NCBI RefSeq assembly: GCF_016405985.1
Contig: NZ_JAEFCF010000010.1
Location: forward strand, 62,001 to 126,000
Length of the DNA stretch: 64,000 bases
Source of the DNA: Paracoccus sp. IB05
Lineage (GTDB): Bacteria; Pseudomonadota; Alphaproteobacteria; Rhodobacterales; Rhodobacteraceae
Reading direction: 5' to 3'
Shown piece after piece: positions 34,513 through 43,936 of the stretch. The notes under the pieces are model-generated. The model searched no databases, was not told the origin of the DNA, and saw only the letters and a program-made list of their open reading frames with translations. A program made the position numbers and the translations under genes. Every line of letters begins with the position of its first letter. The stretch's first letter is position 1.

Positions 34513-36555
34513 TTGACACCATCCGACAGACCGGCTCCGGCCGCTCCCGCACCCGGCGCGGCGGCCAGCCCGAATCCTTCCGCCACAACTGCCGCTAATG
34601 CCCCTGTGCACGGCCAGTTCCCGGCCGCGCCGCCGCTTCAGGCGCCGTTGAACCAGGAGCGGCCCCCTGTGCCACCCCCGCCGGGCCCCGCCGCGCGCAG
34701 GCCTTCTCCGCCGGTCGCCGCCCCTTCGGTGGCTGTACCTCCAGGAGCCGCCCCCCCCGTGCGCGCGCCCCAGGCGACACCAGTGCCCGCCCCGGCTGTA
34801 CGGCCGGTGGCCAGTCCGGTGATACCGCCCGCCCCTGCAGCACCTGTCGCCGCAGTCCCTCCCGCCGCCGCAGCTGCGGTTGCCCCAACTTCCCCTGCGC
34901 CACGGCCCCCAGCGCCACAGGCCGCAGCACCAGTGGCGCCTGCGCCTCAACCCGCACCTGCCGCACCAGCACCAGCACCTGCCGCAGCCGCACCTGCCGC
35001 ACCGGGACAGGCCCGGCCGGCAGTGGCGCCACCTGCTCAGGCCGCAACGCCTGCCGCAGGTGTTGCCGGGCAAGCCAACGCGGCGCCCCGCCCCGTTGCC
35101 GTGCCTCCTGTTGCCGTGCCTCCCGCTGCCGCGCAGCCCGCGCCCACAGCGCCGCAAGCTCAGCCTGCCGCGACGCCGTCAGCGGCGCGACCTGCCGCAG
35201 GAGCATCACCCGCCGCAGCGGCTGTCGCTCCAGGAGCGGCCCCTGCCGCAGCTCAGCCTCAGCTGGCCGTGGTCCGGCCCCAGCCAACGGCGCCGGCGCC
35301 GGCACCGGCCGCTGCGGCCAATGTCGTGGTGCCCGCCCGCATCCCCCCCGCCCCGGCCGTCCTGCCGCCGCGCATGCCGGCGGTTGCTCCGGCCCAGCCG
35401 ATCCGCCCCAGCGGCCCGGTATTCAATGCGCTTCCGACCGCATCGCGCAGCCGGTTGCGCCGGCGCCATATCGCGCTGATGGGCTCTTTCGTCCTGCTGG
35501 TGCTGCTGCCGGTTCTGGTCGCCGCCTGGTATCTCTGGGCCCGCGCCGCCGACCAGTATTCCTCGATGCTGGGGTTTTCCGTGCATCGCGAAGATGGAGG
35601 CTCGACGCTCGGTCTTCTTGCCGGAATCTCAAGCTTTACCAGCACCGGATCGACCCCCGACACCGATATCATCTATAATTACATCTTCAGCCAGCAGGTG
35701 GTGGCCGAAATCCAGAACGAGATCAACCTGGTCGGGATCTGGTCGAAACCCTCGGGCGACCCCTGGTATACCTATGACCCGAGCGGCAGTATCGAGGACC
35801 TTCTCGACTACTGGAAGCGGATGGTCAGCGTCTATTACGACAGCTCGACCCGGCTGATGGAAATCAGGGTTCTGGCCTTCGACCCCGATGATGCGCAGCA
35901 TATCGCCCAGGCGATCTATGAAAAATCCGGGGTGATGATCAACCGGCTGAACGAGATCGCCAATGAAGATGCCGTCGCCTATTCGCGCAAGGAGATGGAG
36001 GAAACCCGCGAAAAGCTGGTGGTCGCGCGGCAGGAGATGACCGCCTTTCGCAACAAGTATCAGATCGTGGATCCGACGCTGGATCTGCAAAGCCAGTCCA
36101 CCATCCTCAACGCGCTGGAACAGGAACTGGCCCAGTCGCTGATCGATTACGACCTGCTTTCCGGCACGACCCCGGAAAGCGATCCCAGGGTGAAAGTGCT
36201 TGATCGCCGCATCACGGTGATCCGTGACCGCATCGCGGCCGAGCGTTCCAAAATCGGCGCTATCGGCGGCGAGAACGGCGAAAGCATGGCCGATGTCGTG
36301 GCGGAATATGAACGGCTGACCGTCGACCGCGAATTCGCCGAGGCAAGCCATACCGCCGCCCGCGCCGCCTATGAGGCCGCCCGCGTCCAGGCAACGCGCC
36401 AGTCCCGCTATCTGGCGGCGCATGTGCTGCCGACCCGGGCCGAGACCTCACGCTTTCCCGAACGTGAAAAGAAGCTCGCGACTGTAGCAGTCTTCCTGAT
36501 CATGCTCTGGGGGGTGCTGGTGCTGGTGTTCTATTCGCTGCGCGACCGGCGCTGA
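34513..36555 (+). CDS. kpsE: KpsE-like capsule export protein with a long Pro/Ala-rich N-terminal region
   Basis: A 680-residue protein starting at TTG 34513, with AGGATC just upstream. Residues 1 to about 310 are low-complexity Pro/Ala/Val/Gln sequence with almost no acidic residues. A helix follows at about 318-345 (ALMGSFVLLVLLPVLVAAWYLWA), then a periplasmic domain with ADQYSSMLGFSVHREDGG, a long coiled-coil stretch (about 480-640: NEDAVAYSRKEMEETREKLVVARQEMTAFRNKYQIVDP) and a final helix (VAVFLIMLWGVLVLVFYSL) at about 656-676. The helix/coil/helix layout matches the KpsE/RkpR polysaccharide co-polymerase type that links the inner-membrane exporter to the outer membrane. Known KpsE proteins are about 380-400 residues, so the first 300 residues are an addition, predicted to be cytoplasmic. 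Confidence 0.87.
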   Translation: MTPSDRPAPAAPAPGAAASPNPSATTAANAPVHGQFPAAPPLQAPLNQERPPVPPPPGPAARRPSPPVAAPSVAVPPGAAPPVRAPQATPVPAPAVRPVASPVIPPAPAAPVAAVPPAAAAAVAPTSPAPRPPAPQAAAPVAPAPQPAPAAPAPAPAAAAPAAPGQARPAVAPPAQAATPAAGVAGQANAAPRPVAVPPVAVPPAAAQPAPTAPQAQPAATPSAARPAAGASPAAAAVAPGAAPAAAQPQLAVVRPQPTAPAPAPAAAANVVVPARIPPAPAVLPPRMPAVAPAQPIRPSGPVFNALPTASRSRLRRRHIALMGSFVLLVLLPVLVAAWYLWARAADQYSSMLGFSVHREDGGSTLGLLAGISSFTSTGSTPDTDIIYNYIFSQQVVAEIQNEINLVGIWSKPSGDPWYTYDPSGSIEDLLDYWKRMVSVYYDSSTRLMEIRVLAFDPDDAQHIAQAIYEKSGVMINRLNEIANEDAVAYSRKEMEETREKLVVARQEMTAFRNKYQIVDPTLDLQSQSTILNALEQELAQSLIDYDLLSGTTPESDPRVKVLDRRITVIRDRIAAERSKIGAIGGENGESMADVVAEYERLTVDREFAEASHTAARAAYEAARVQATRQSRYLAAHVLPTRAETSRFPEREKKLATVAVFLIMLWGVLVLVFYSLRDRR

Positions 36556-36590
36556 AACGACGCGATGGGCAGAGAAGGGCTGCAGGCGCA

Positions 36591-37250
36591 ATGATCCAGT
36601 TCATCAACCTGACCAAGACATTCACCCTGGAAGGGGTGAGCAAGACGGTCGCGAACAATGTCAGCCTGACGATTCCCTCACGCACTTCGGTCGCGCTGCT
36701 GGGCAGGAACGGCGCCGGAAAATCGACGCTGCTGAAGATGATCGCGGGCACGCAGTCGCCCAGCTCGGGCGAAATCCGCATCACCGGATCGGTGTCCTGG
36801 CCGGTGGGCTTTGCCGGCAGCTTTCACCCCGACCTCTCGGGCGCGCAGAACACCCGCTATGTGGCGCGGCTTTACGGTGTCGACAGCGACGAGCTGGTGG
36901 CCTTTACCGCCGATTTCGCCGAGCTGGGCAAGCATTTCAACCTGCCGATCCGCACCTATTCCTCGGGGATGGTGTCGCGGCTGGCCTTCGGGGTCTCGAT
37001 GGGGATCTCGTTCGACACCTATCTGGTCGATGAGGTCACGGCGGTCGGCGATGTCTCGTTCCGCAAGAAATCGAACGATCTTTTCCTTGAACGGATGCAC
37101 AATTCCGGCTCGATCGTGGTGAACCATTCGGTGGCGGTGATCCGGCAGCTCTGCAATGCCGCGATCGTGCTGGAAGATGGCGTGCTGAGCTATTTCGAGG
37201 ATATCGAAGAAGCGATTACCGCCCATAACCGGAATATGGGCACCACCTGA
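36591..37250 (+). CDS. kpsT: KpsT-like ABC ATPase for polysaccharide export
   Basis: A 219-residue ABC ATPase. It has Walker [19 protein letters not shown] at about 40-57 and a YSSGMVSRLAFGVSMG signature. The Walker B is DTYLVDEV, with the unusual FDTYLVDEVTAVGD typical of KpsT/TagH-type exporters. The segment RITGSVSWPVGFAGSFHPDLSGAQNTRYVARLYG is also diagnostic of this subfamily. It would energise export of the lipid-linked or free glycan through KpsM. It starts 35 bases after kpsE and is on the same strand. No KpsD, KpsC or KpsS gene lies in the window. Confidence 0.92.
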   Translation: MIQFINLTKTFTLEGVSKTVANNVSLTIPSRTSVALLGRNGAGKSTLLKMIAGTQSPSSGEIRITGSVSWPVGFAGSFHPDLSGAQNTRYVARLYGVDSDELVAFTADFAELGKHFNLPIRTYSSGMVSRLAFGVSMGISFDTYLVDEVTAVGDVSFRKKSNDLFLERMHNSGSIVVNHSVAVIRQLCNAAIVLEDGVLSYFEDIEEAITAHNRNMGTT

Positions 37251-37291
37251 GCCCTCGGCCTGCGACACTTCCTCTGCCCCCTGCGGCGGCC

Positions 37292-40200
37292 TCAGATCAG
37301 CTGCACCGACTGCATCAGCAGATCAGGATCGGTGATACCGAAGACAATCAGCTGATGGCCGTCGGCAAAGCTGATCCGCACCGCATTGGCCTCGCCGGCC
37401 ATGGCAGCCCGCAGCGAAGTGGTGGTCAGAGCGACGCCGCCAATCACCGTCTGGATCTGGAGGCGGTCCTCGCCATGGGTGAAATCCCTGACCAGATCGC
37501 GCCCGGCTTCGAAGACGAAAGTATCGCGTCCCGCGCCGCCATAAAGCACGTCATTACCCGCGCCACCGGAAAGCACATCATTGCCATCCCCGCCGATCAG
37601 CGTGTCATCACCGCCGCGGCCATAGATCGTGTCATTCCCCGCCATGCCAAGAATGCTATTGGCAAGATTGTCGCCAGAGAGCCGGTCAGAGAACTGGCTT
37701 CCCGCCAGGTTCTCAACCTCCCGGAAGTTGTCCCCCGCAGCCTCGCCGGTGCCTGCAGCGGGGTTCATCATATCGACCACCACCGGCGTCAGTGCGTTCC
37801 AGTAGACGGCAAGGTCGATCCCCGCGCCCCCGATCAGCAGATCGGCCCCGAGCCCGCCGCTCAGCGTATCATTGCCGTCACCGCCATTCAGCGTGTCATT
37901 GCCACTGCGCCCGATCAGCGTGTCATTGCCGCCCATGCCCATGAGGCAGTTTGGCTGCATATTGCCGGTGATCCGGTCGCCGTAAAGCGTGCCTGCCACC
38001 GCTTCGATGCCGGTAAAGGTGTCACCAAAGGCGTCGCCGCTGCTCAGATGCGAGAGCACCATGTCAATGGCAAGCCCCACCGGCGAATCCCAGTAGAACA
38101 CCAGGTCATAACCATTGCCGCCGATAAAGGAATCCGCCCCCGGCCCGCCATTCAGCATGTCATCGCCGTCGCCGCCGCTCAGCGTATCATTGCCGCCGCG
38201 CCCATAGAGCGTGTCATTCCCCGCCATGCCCAGGATCGAATTATTCGCATTATCGCCTGCGATGTGATCATGGAACAATGTGCCCGCCACGCTTTGGATC
38301 GTGTTGAAACGGTCGCCCAGGGCATCACCGGTGCCAAGCTGGGGGTAGATCATGTCGATGCGCAGGCCGATGGGGCAATCCCAGTAATAGACCAGATCAT
38401 AGCCATTGCCGCCGATGAAATAATCCGCCCCCGGCCCGCCATTCAGCAGGTCATCGCCATCGCCGCCATTCAGCGTATCATCGCCCTCGCGCCCCTGCAG
38501 CGTGTCATTGCCGGCCAGGCCGCTCAGCGCATTATTGCCCCTGTCGCCGAGCAGGTAATCATTGAACAAAGTGCCGGCGACATGCCCGATCTCTTCGAAT
38601 GTATCGCCCCGCGCCTCGCCGGTGCCGTTCAGCGGATTGGCCATATCCACCCGGATCCCGCCTGTCAGATCCCAGTAAAAGACCGTGTCATTCCCCGGTC
38701 CGCCGTAGAAATGATCCGCTCCCGCCCCGCCGCTGAGCAGATCATCCCCATCGCCGCCGTAAAGCGTGTCATTGCCCCCACGCCCCAGCAATGTATCATT
38801 GCCGGCGCCCCCTTCGAGCATATTGCCGACATTCGCGCCGGCCAGGTGATCGCCCCAGGCCGTGCCGGTCAGCGCCTCTATCATGCCGTAGAACTGGCCG
38901 GTCACCGGCCCTCCGGTGCCGCGCTGCAACAGAAGGTCAACCCGGACCGCCGCCAGCAGCGCCGAGAAATCCACCCGGTCGAACCCGTCGCCACCGAGCA
39001 ATGTATCCATGCCTTCGCTGGCGAGGAACAGGTCATCGCCCGCCGTGCCCATCAGATAATCGGAGCGCGGCGTGCCCGCAATCGCGCTTCCCGGCCGTGA
39101 GATGCTGTAATCGGCATGCCAGAGATCAAATATCCCTGAGGTCGCGAAACCGGCCACGGATAAAGGCAGGCCATTGGCGGAATAGATCACCAGCTCTTCC
39201 GACGCATAACGGATGATCGCGCCATTCGCGGTCGGAATGATGATCAGATCACGGAGCGAATAGAATCGCCCCCAGGCGCTGAGGTCGAGACGGTCAATGC
39301 CGGGCTGGAAGTCATGGATGTAATCCACCACCCCATCCGACGAGAGCACGAAAAGATCCGCCCCCGCGCCGCCATACATCCGGTCACTGCCCGGGCCATC
39401 CATAACGATATCATCGCCCGCTCCGCCATAAAGGATATCATTTCCGGCCCCGCCCTGGATCAGATCATGACCTGCGCCTCCGGCCATTGTATCTGCGCCT
39501 GCGCTGCCGGTCATCGCGGCCGGCAATGCGCCTGTCGCGACGAAAAGCCGGGTGATGCCGGTGCCCTCGCCCGCGACATAGACCCAGAACCCGTCAGTCC
39601 CGGGCTGGACCGCCAGCGAAGTGATATTGTGCAGCGCCAGTCCCGGCCCCTGCAACACGGTCGCGGCGATGACAAAGCGGCCGCCGGGCAGGACCTCGAA
39701 GACATGCAGACCCCCGTCGCTGCCACCGGCGACCAGAAAGCCACGGCCATTGATTGTGATCACCTCCAGCGTGGTGACGCCGCGAAACCGCGTGTCCAGC
39801 GTATCAATCAGCTGATCCGCCACGCTCATTGCGCCGCTGGCTGACAGCGCCAGAAGCGTGATCGAAGAGCTGCTGCCCGAGGCGACCGCCAGATAAGAGG
39901 TGCCATGCGCTTCGAAATATCTGAGCGCCGTGGGGTCATTGATCCCCAGCCCCATTGATGCCCCGATGCTGCTGGCCACGAAAGGCAGCCCGCCGGTTGT
40001 CAGCCGTAAAATATCGATCCGGTCGCCCTGGAGCGAGCTGACCGCCACAAATTGCGCAGCCCCGATGTTAAAGCCGGTCATCCCCGAGATATTGATCCCC
40101 GCCTGGTCCGGCCCCAGCCGCAGCGTGCCGGTCAGGCTCATGACCCCGTTGGTGGTGGCCACCGAATAGACCGAGACCAGACCGCTGTCGGTCGTTGCGG

Positions 40201-40618
40201 CATAAAGCCAGGTCTGGCCGCCAAAGGCCATCAGCGCCTGGGCCGAAATGATCCCCGACGGCCCGCCATCGGGGCGCGCGGTATTGCGCAATGTGCCATC
40301 CGCATTCAGCCGGAACGAAACCAGCGTGCCCTCTTCGACGCCCGAGAAGATCAGATGCTGGCTCGTCCCCAACTGGTAAAGATCCAGCGTCGGCGGTGCC
40401 GAAAGGCGCCCGCGCGCGGCCACCAGCCCCTGGCTTACCAGACGCATCCCGCCAGAGCCGATCTCGAAGCCGAGCACCCCGCCTCCGGCCCGGGTCGTCG
40501 TATATAACATCAGCCGCGACCCGATTGAGGTCAGCAACATATCCCCGATCCCCGACACCATATTCAGCGGCGCATCGGTGAAGGTTTCCAGAACATCCAC
40601 CCGAAACATGGTCCACAC
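37292..40618 (-). CDS. Large RTX calcium-binding protein with a propeller-like N-terminal domain
   Basis: An 1108-residue protein. Residues 1 to about 365 consist of repeating beta segments of the type [37 protein letters not shown] and [18 protein letters not shown], as in lactonase/YVTN-type seven-bladed propellers. From about 369 onward RTX nonapeptides alternate with linkers to about 1035, and the C-terminus ([25 protein letters not shown]) looks like a type I secretion end. GTG 40618 has AGGGGA upstream; ATG 40609 is the alternative. No catalytic residues were recognised. It is probably a secreted or surface-attached protein, perhaps structural or carbohydrate-binding. It converges on the kpsT gene. 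Confidence 0.85.
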   Translation of the reverse strand: MWTMFRVDVLETFTDAPLNMVSGIGDMLLTSIGSRLMLYTTTRAGGGVLGFEIGSGGMRLVSQGLVAARGRLSAPPTLDLYQLGTSQHLIFSGVEEGTLVSFRLNADGTLRNTARPDGGPSGIISAQALMAFGGQTWLYAATTDSGLVSVYSVATTNGVMSLTGTLRLGPDQAGINISGMTGFNIGAAQFVAVSSLQGDRIDILRLTTGGLPFVASSIGASMGLGINDPTALRYFEAHGTSYLAVASGSSSSITLLALSASGAMSVADQLIDTLDTRFRGVTTLEVITINGRGFLVAGGSDGGLHVFEVLPGGRFVIAATVLQGPGLALHNITSLAVQPGTDGFWVYVAGEGTGITRLFVATGALPAAMTGSAGADTMAGGAGHDLIQGGAGNDILYGGAGDDIVMDGPGSDRMYGGAGADLFVLSSDGVVDYIHDFQPGIDRLDLSAWGRFYSLRDLIIIPTANGAIIRYASEELVIYSANGLPLSVAGFATSGIFDLWHADYSISRPGSAIAGTPRSDYLMGTAGDDLFLASEGMDTLLGGDGFDRVDFSALLAAVRVDLLLQRGTGGPVTGQFYGMIEALTGTAWGDHLAGANVGNMLEGGAGNDTLLGRGGNDTLYGGDGDDLLSGGAGADHFYGGPGNDTVFYWDLTGGIRVDMANPLNGTGEARGDTFEEIGHVAGTLFNDYLLGDRGNNALSGLAGNDTLQGREGDDTLNGGDGDDLLNGGPGADYFIGGNGYDLVYYWDCPIGLRIDMIYPQLGTGDALGDRFNTIQSVAGTLFHDHIAGDNANNSILGMAGNDTLYGRGGNDTLSGGDGDDMLNGGPGADSFIGGNGYDLVFYWDSPVGLAIDMVLSHLSSGDAFGDTFTGIEAVAGTLYGDRITGNMQPNCLMGMGGNDTLIGRSGNDTLNGGDGNDTLSGGLGADLLIGGAGIDLAVYWNALTPVVVDMMNPAAGTGEAAGDNFREVENLAGSQFSDRLSGDNLANSILGMAGNDTIYGRGGDDTLIGGDGNDVLSGGAGNDVLYGGAGRDTFVFEAGRDLVRDFTHGEDRLQIQTVIGGVALTTTSLRAAMAGEANAVRISFADGHQLIVFGITDPDLLMQSVQLI
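37613..38776 (-). repeat. Four tandem 291-base (97-residue) RTX super-repeats
   Basis: Residues 615-1002 of the RTX protein are four consecutive units of exactly 97 residues. Each begins G(N/D)DTL and contains two nonapeptides, a linker with YW(D/N) and D(M/R)..P...TG.A.GD.F, and a closing block ending in GR(G/S/E). The design is the same as the 98-residue units in the protease at 16899-19631. Confidence 0.85.
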
Positions 40619-40873
40619 CCGTCATTCCCCTGGTGAGATCCTGCGGCAAACGGGCTTTCCGGCTTCTTGCCGCAATCGGGCAGGATCGCGGCATTCGCGA
40701 ACGGTTTTACGCAATCCTGAAGCAATGATCGGGATATGCCCGGCCCTCTGCGGCCGGTTTCGCGCCCGGCCCCGCAGCCGGTGATTGCGCGTGGCGCCAC
40801 TTTCGGCAAAGGATGGCGGGACGTGAAGGGCTGCGCCAGCCAGGAAAGCGCGTGCATGGCCGGCAGGGTGAAA

Positions 40874-41821
40874 ATGCGTCAGAATGACCAGCATGTAACA
40901 ATCGTGATGGCCACCCGTAACGGGGAGGCCCATCTGCCCGAACAGCTCGCCAGCATTGCCGCGCAGAGCCATCCGTCCTGGTCGCTCTTTGTTTCGGATG
41001 ACGGATCGACCGACCGGACCCGCGAGATCCTTGACGCATTCGGCAAAAGACATCCCGTCAGCCTGGTCGAGGGGCCAGGGCGCGGTGCGGCGGCGAATTT
41101 CCTCTCAGCGCTGTGTCATCCCGACCTGGCACCCGGCATTACGGCGCTCGCGGATCAGGATGATGTCTGGCTGAAGGGCAAGCTTGCGCGCGGGCTGCGC
41201 CGCATGGCTGCGGCAGAGCGCAAAATGGGCGGCGCGCAGCCCCATGCGCCGCTGCCGGTGATCTATGCCGGGGAAAGCATGCTGGCCGACGGAGCGCTGA
41301 ATACGCTCAGCCAGTCGAAATCCGGGCGCACAAGGCCGGGATTCGCGCCCTCGCTGGCACAGAACCTCTTTGCCGGCCATTCGATCATGCTGAATGCGCC
41401 CGCGCTGGATCTCGTCCGGCGCAGCGGCGTGCCCGAACGGGTAAGCTGGCATGACTGGTGGCTGTATCAGCTGATCGCCGGCTGCGGGGGCGCCCTGGCG
41501 CTCGACCCGACGCCGGTGGTGATCTACCGTCAGCATGGTGGCAATGCGCTTGGCGGCGCGCGGGGCACGGCGGCAGGGAAACGCCGGCTTGCGATGCTCC
41601 TGAGCGGGGAATGGGGCCGCATGATGCAGGATCACGCCCTGGCCCTGAAGGCGCGCGAGGCCCTGCTGACCCGTGACGCGCGCAAGACGCTGGACGGCTT
41701 TCTGGACGCGCCGGAATTTGGCCCGGCGCGGATCCTTGCTTTGCGCCGGCTCGGCATCCGCCGCAGCTCGCGCATCGGGGATGCGGCGCTTGCGGCGGCG
41801 GCCGCCTTCGGCCGGATCTAG
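40874..41821 (+). CDS. GT2 family glycosyltransferase (paralogue of the gene at 19702)
   Basis: A 315-residue GT-A protein. It shares its layout with the gene at 19702-20625: an N-terminal VTIVMATRNGEAHLPEQLASIAAQSHPSW, then VSDDGSTDRT, VEGPGRGAAANF, ALADQDDVWLKGKLARGL, HDWWLYQLIAGCGG, VIYRQHGGNALGG and a C-terminal AAFGRI. ATG 40874 has AGGG five bases upstream; ATG 40856 with AGGA is an alternative that adds six residues. It is divergent from the large RTX gene. Its stop TAG overlaps the stop of the converging DUF2793 gene. It likely adds a sugar to the same glycan as the other glycosyltransferases. Confidence 0.83.
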   Translation: MRQNDQHVTIVMATRNGEAHLPEQLASIAAQSHPSWSLFVSDDGSTDRTREILDAFGKRHPVSLVEGPGRGAAANFLSALCHPDLAPGITALADQDDVWLKGKLARGLRRMAAAERKMGGAQPHAPLPVIYAGESMLADGALNTLSQSKSGRTRPGFAPSLAQNLFAGHSIMLNAPALDLVRRSGVPERVSWHDWWLYQLIAGCGGALALDPTPVVIYRQHGGNALGGARGTAAGKRRLAMLLSGEWGRMMQDHALALKAREALLTRDARKTLDGFLDAPEFGPARILALRRLGIRRSSRIGDAALAAAAAFGRI

Positions 41822-42867
41822 CTCCAGCGACCGATCGCCATGGCCCTGAGCCCGACCGGCGCGGGCTTCGAGACCAGCGCCAGCACCCTGAGCGACACCG
41901 AAGTCACCACCGGCGTCGCATGGGAAAGCCAGCAGTCGACCGCATCCGCCATGCCCGACACCACCGGTGTCGATCCCGTTACGAAAACAGCCGGATAGGT
42001 CCAGGTCACCGCCGCCGAGGTGAACCCCGAACCGAGTGCGGTCGAGACATTCGGGGTCGAAATTCCGTTGCGCCAGCAGATCTGGGTGCCATCTGCATAG
42101 CGGATATATTCGCCATTCGCGTTCGAACCGCGCTCGATCACCGCGCCGGCGGGCACACCGCCCGATTGGCTTACCGTGCCGAGGATATTGTTGCGCGCAA
42201 AGACCTGCGAGCCGGCGCGGGTCAGATCCTGCGGGAAATCGGCGACCCCGGTTGCCGCCGCCACCTGCACCCCGGTGAACCAGGTGGCGCCATTGGCGCT
42301 GACCTTGACCGAGAAATCGCTGCCGCCCGCCGTTCCCATCTCGGCCCGCCCCGACCAGGCGGTCTGGAACAGGAGACTCGCGGTATCTCCCGCTGCGGCC
42401 TTGTTCAGCTTGAGCTGCACGCCCGCGCCCTGATGGGTCATCAGCACCGCCTCAGAGGCCACCGCGAGCCGGTTCACCGCATCGGGTGTCGTGCTGACGC
42501 CCAGCCGGGCATAGCCACCCTCGATCTCGTTCGGGGTCTTCCAGGTGAGGCCGTCATAAACTGCCTCGCGCGCCTCGCCCAGCACCCAGGCCCGCCATCC
42601 GGGCTGCGGCGCGTGGAACTGCCAGCCCGTTCCGGTCAGGACCGCAATCCGCCCCTCCTGCCCGACCCAGATCCCGGTCGCAGTGCCTGCCACCAGATGC
42701 CGGTCGCCAGGGGTCGCCGTCACCGGAGGCGTGGTGCGGTTGCGGTCCAGCACGGCAAGCTGCACCACGGCATCCAGCGCCAGCAGCGCCTCGTTATGGG
42801 TCACATGTTTCTGCGCCTGGGCAGGCAGGATCAGCGGCAGGCCAAGAATATCGGTGGTATCGGACAT
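41818..42867 (-). CDS. DUF2793 domain protein, possible phage- or GTA-type fibre/spike
   Basis: A 349-residue protein. The N-terminal half matches the DUF2793 pattern: LGLPLILPAQAQKHVTHNEALLALDAVVQLAVLDR, then PGDRHLVAGTATGIWVGQEGRIAVLTGTGWQFHAPQPGWRAWVLGEAREAVYDGLTWK. The C-terminal half is beta-rich (GEYIRYADGTQICWRNG and AVTWTYPAVFVTGSTPVVSG), as in tail-fibre tip domains. GGAGG lies 6 bases before ATG 42867. DUF2793 proteins occur in prophage and gene transfer agent-related loci of Rhodobacterales (recollection of family distribution). No capsid or tail genes are next to it, so it could be a detached adsorption protein or simply a surface protein. Confidence 0.7.
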   Translation of the reverse strand: MSDTTDILGLPLILPAQAQKHVTHNEALLALDAVVQLAVLDRNRTTPPVTATPGDRHLVAGTATGIWVGQEGRIAVLTGTGWQFHAPQPGWRAWVLGEAREAVYDGLTWKTPNEIEGGYARLGVSTTPDAVNRLAVASEAVLMTHQGAGVQLKLNKAAAGDTASLLFQTAWSGRAEMGTAGGSDFSVKVSANGATWFTGVQVAAATGVADFPQDLTRAGSQVFARNNILGTVSQSGGVPAGAVIERGSNANGEYIRYADGTQICWRNGISTPNVSTALGSGFTSAAVTWTYPAVFVTGSTPVVSGMADAVDCWLSHATPVVTSVSLRVLALVSKPAPVGLRAMAIGRWS

Positions 42868-43000
42868 ATTTGCCTCCATGCGAGGTCAGAGCCACAGTTA
42901 ACCGCGAGGCATGTCGCGCACCCGCGGGGCAGAGGCTATGAAGGCAGGGTTTAACAGGGCCTGGCCCGGCGCGCGCCGGATCCGCGCCGCGCGCAACAGC

Positions 43001-43915
43001 TCAGGTCGCGGGGCCGCTGGTGCCGGCGCCATCTGCTGCCCGGATCACCCGGCGCGCATTGGCTTCGGCGCGGATGTTGAAGCTGATCGCCCCGATAATC
43101 ACCGCGCCGCCCAGGATCACAAACGGGTCGATCCCCTCATGGAAGAAGACCGCCCCCATCAGCGCCGCCCAGATGATCTGCAGGAAGCTGACCGGCTGCG
43201 TCACCGCCAGCGGGGCCGCGGCAAAGGCCCGCGTCATCGCATAATGCCCCAGCGTCGCAAACCCCGCCCCAAGCGCCAGCGCCGCGATCTGCCACAGCGC
43301 CACCGGCTGCCAGTCGATCAGCGCCAGCGGCAAAAGGCCAAGCGCCGACGTATAGGTCATCATCGCAACAATGACCCCCGCCGGGGCAAGCGCGCTCAGC
43401 CGTTTCGCAATGACATAACCACCCGCGAACAGAAACGCCGCCCCCAGCTGCGCCCAATGACCGAGGGCAATCTCGCGCAACCCGGGGCGCAGCACGATCA
43501 GGGCCCCGGCAAAGGCGACCAGCGCCACGAGGATGCGCCGCAGGCTCAGCCCCTCGCCCAGCAAGAGCCCGCCCACGATCAGCACGATCACCGGGTTGAG
43601 AAAGCCGATGGCGGAAACCTCGGCCACAGGAATCCGCGCCATGGCATAGAACCACAGGATCACCGCGCCGACATGGAAGATCCCGCGATACCCGAAGAGC
43701 TGCCAGACCTGCGCCGGATAGCCCGCGCGCAGGATTGCGGACAGCATCGGCAGGAAGAACACCAGCCCGACAGCAAAGCGCAGAAAAGCCGATTGCGTCG
43801 CCGGCAGCGAGGTGCCGACATATTTCACTGCCCCGTTCACGCCAACCATGGCAATGCCCGAAACCAGCATCCAGATAATCCCCGCAACCGGGCGGTCGGC
43901 CTGCCTGTTCCACAT
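43001..43915 (-). CDS. EamA/DMT family transporter
   Basis: A 304-residue inner-membrane protein with ten predicted helices in two EamA halves. Half 1 runs from GIIWMLVSGIAMVGVNGAVKYV to VALVAFAGALIVLRPG, half 2 from LGAAFLFAGGYVIAKRLSALAP to FVILGGAVIIGAISFNI. The sequence SAIGFLNPVIVLIVGGLLLGEGLSLRRIL and its mirror VTQPVSFLQIIWAALMGAVFFHEGIDPF are the paired family motifs. Members export or import small metabolites; the substrate is unknown. It lies 21 bases downstream of the ArgO-like gene on the same strand, which might suggest amino acid transport. Confidence 0.88.
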   Translation of the reverse strand: MWNRQADRPVAGIIWMLVSGIAMVGVNGAVKYVGTSLPATQSAFLRFAVGLVFFLPMLSAILRAGYPAQVWQLFGYRGIFHVGAVILWFYAMARIPVAEVSAIGFLNPVIVLIVGGLLLGEGLSLRRILVALVAFAGALIVLRPGLREIALGHWAQLGAAFLFAGGYVIAKRLSALAPAGVIVAMMTYTSALGLLPLALIDWQPVALWQIAALALGAGFATLGHYAMTRAFAAAPLAVTQPVSFLQIIWAALMGAVFFHEGIDPFVILGGAVIIGAISFNIRAEANARRVIRAADGAGTSGPAT

Positions 43916-43936
43916 CCATCCCGGTTGCGCCGGTTT

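Noticed and set aside
34492-35157. Gly/Arg-rich minus-strand frame opposite the kpsE N-terminus
   Set aside because: It is the complement of the Pro/Ala-rich codons and has no credible start or domain. The kpsE frame is favoured because it continues into the conserved KpsE part.
37355-39100. 581-codon plus-strand frame opposite the large RTX gene
   Set aside because: The same antisense effect of RTX codons (repeated RVIAA/IAIPADQ-like text).
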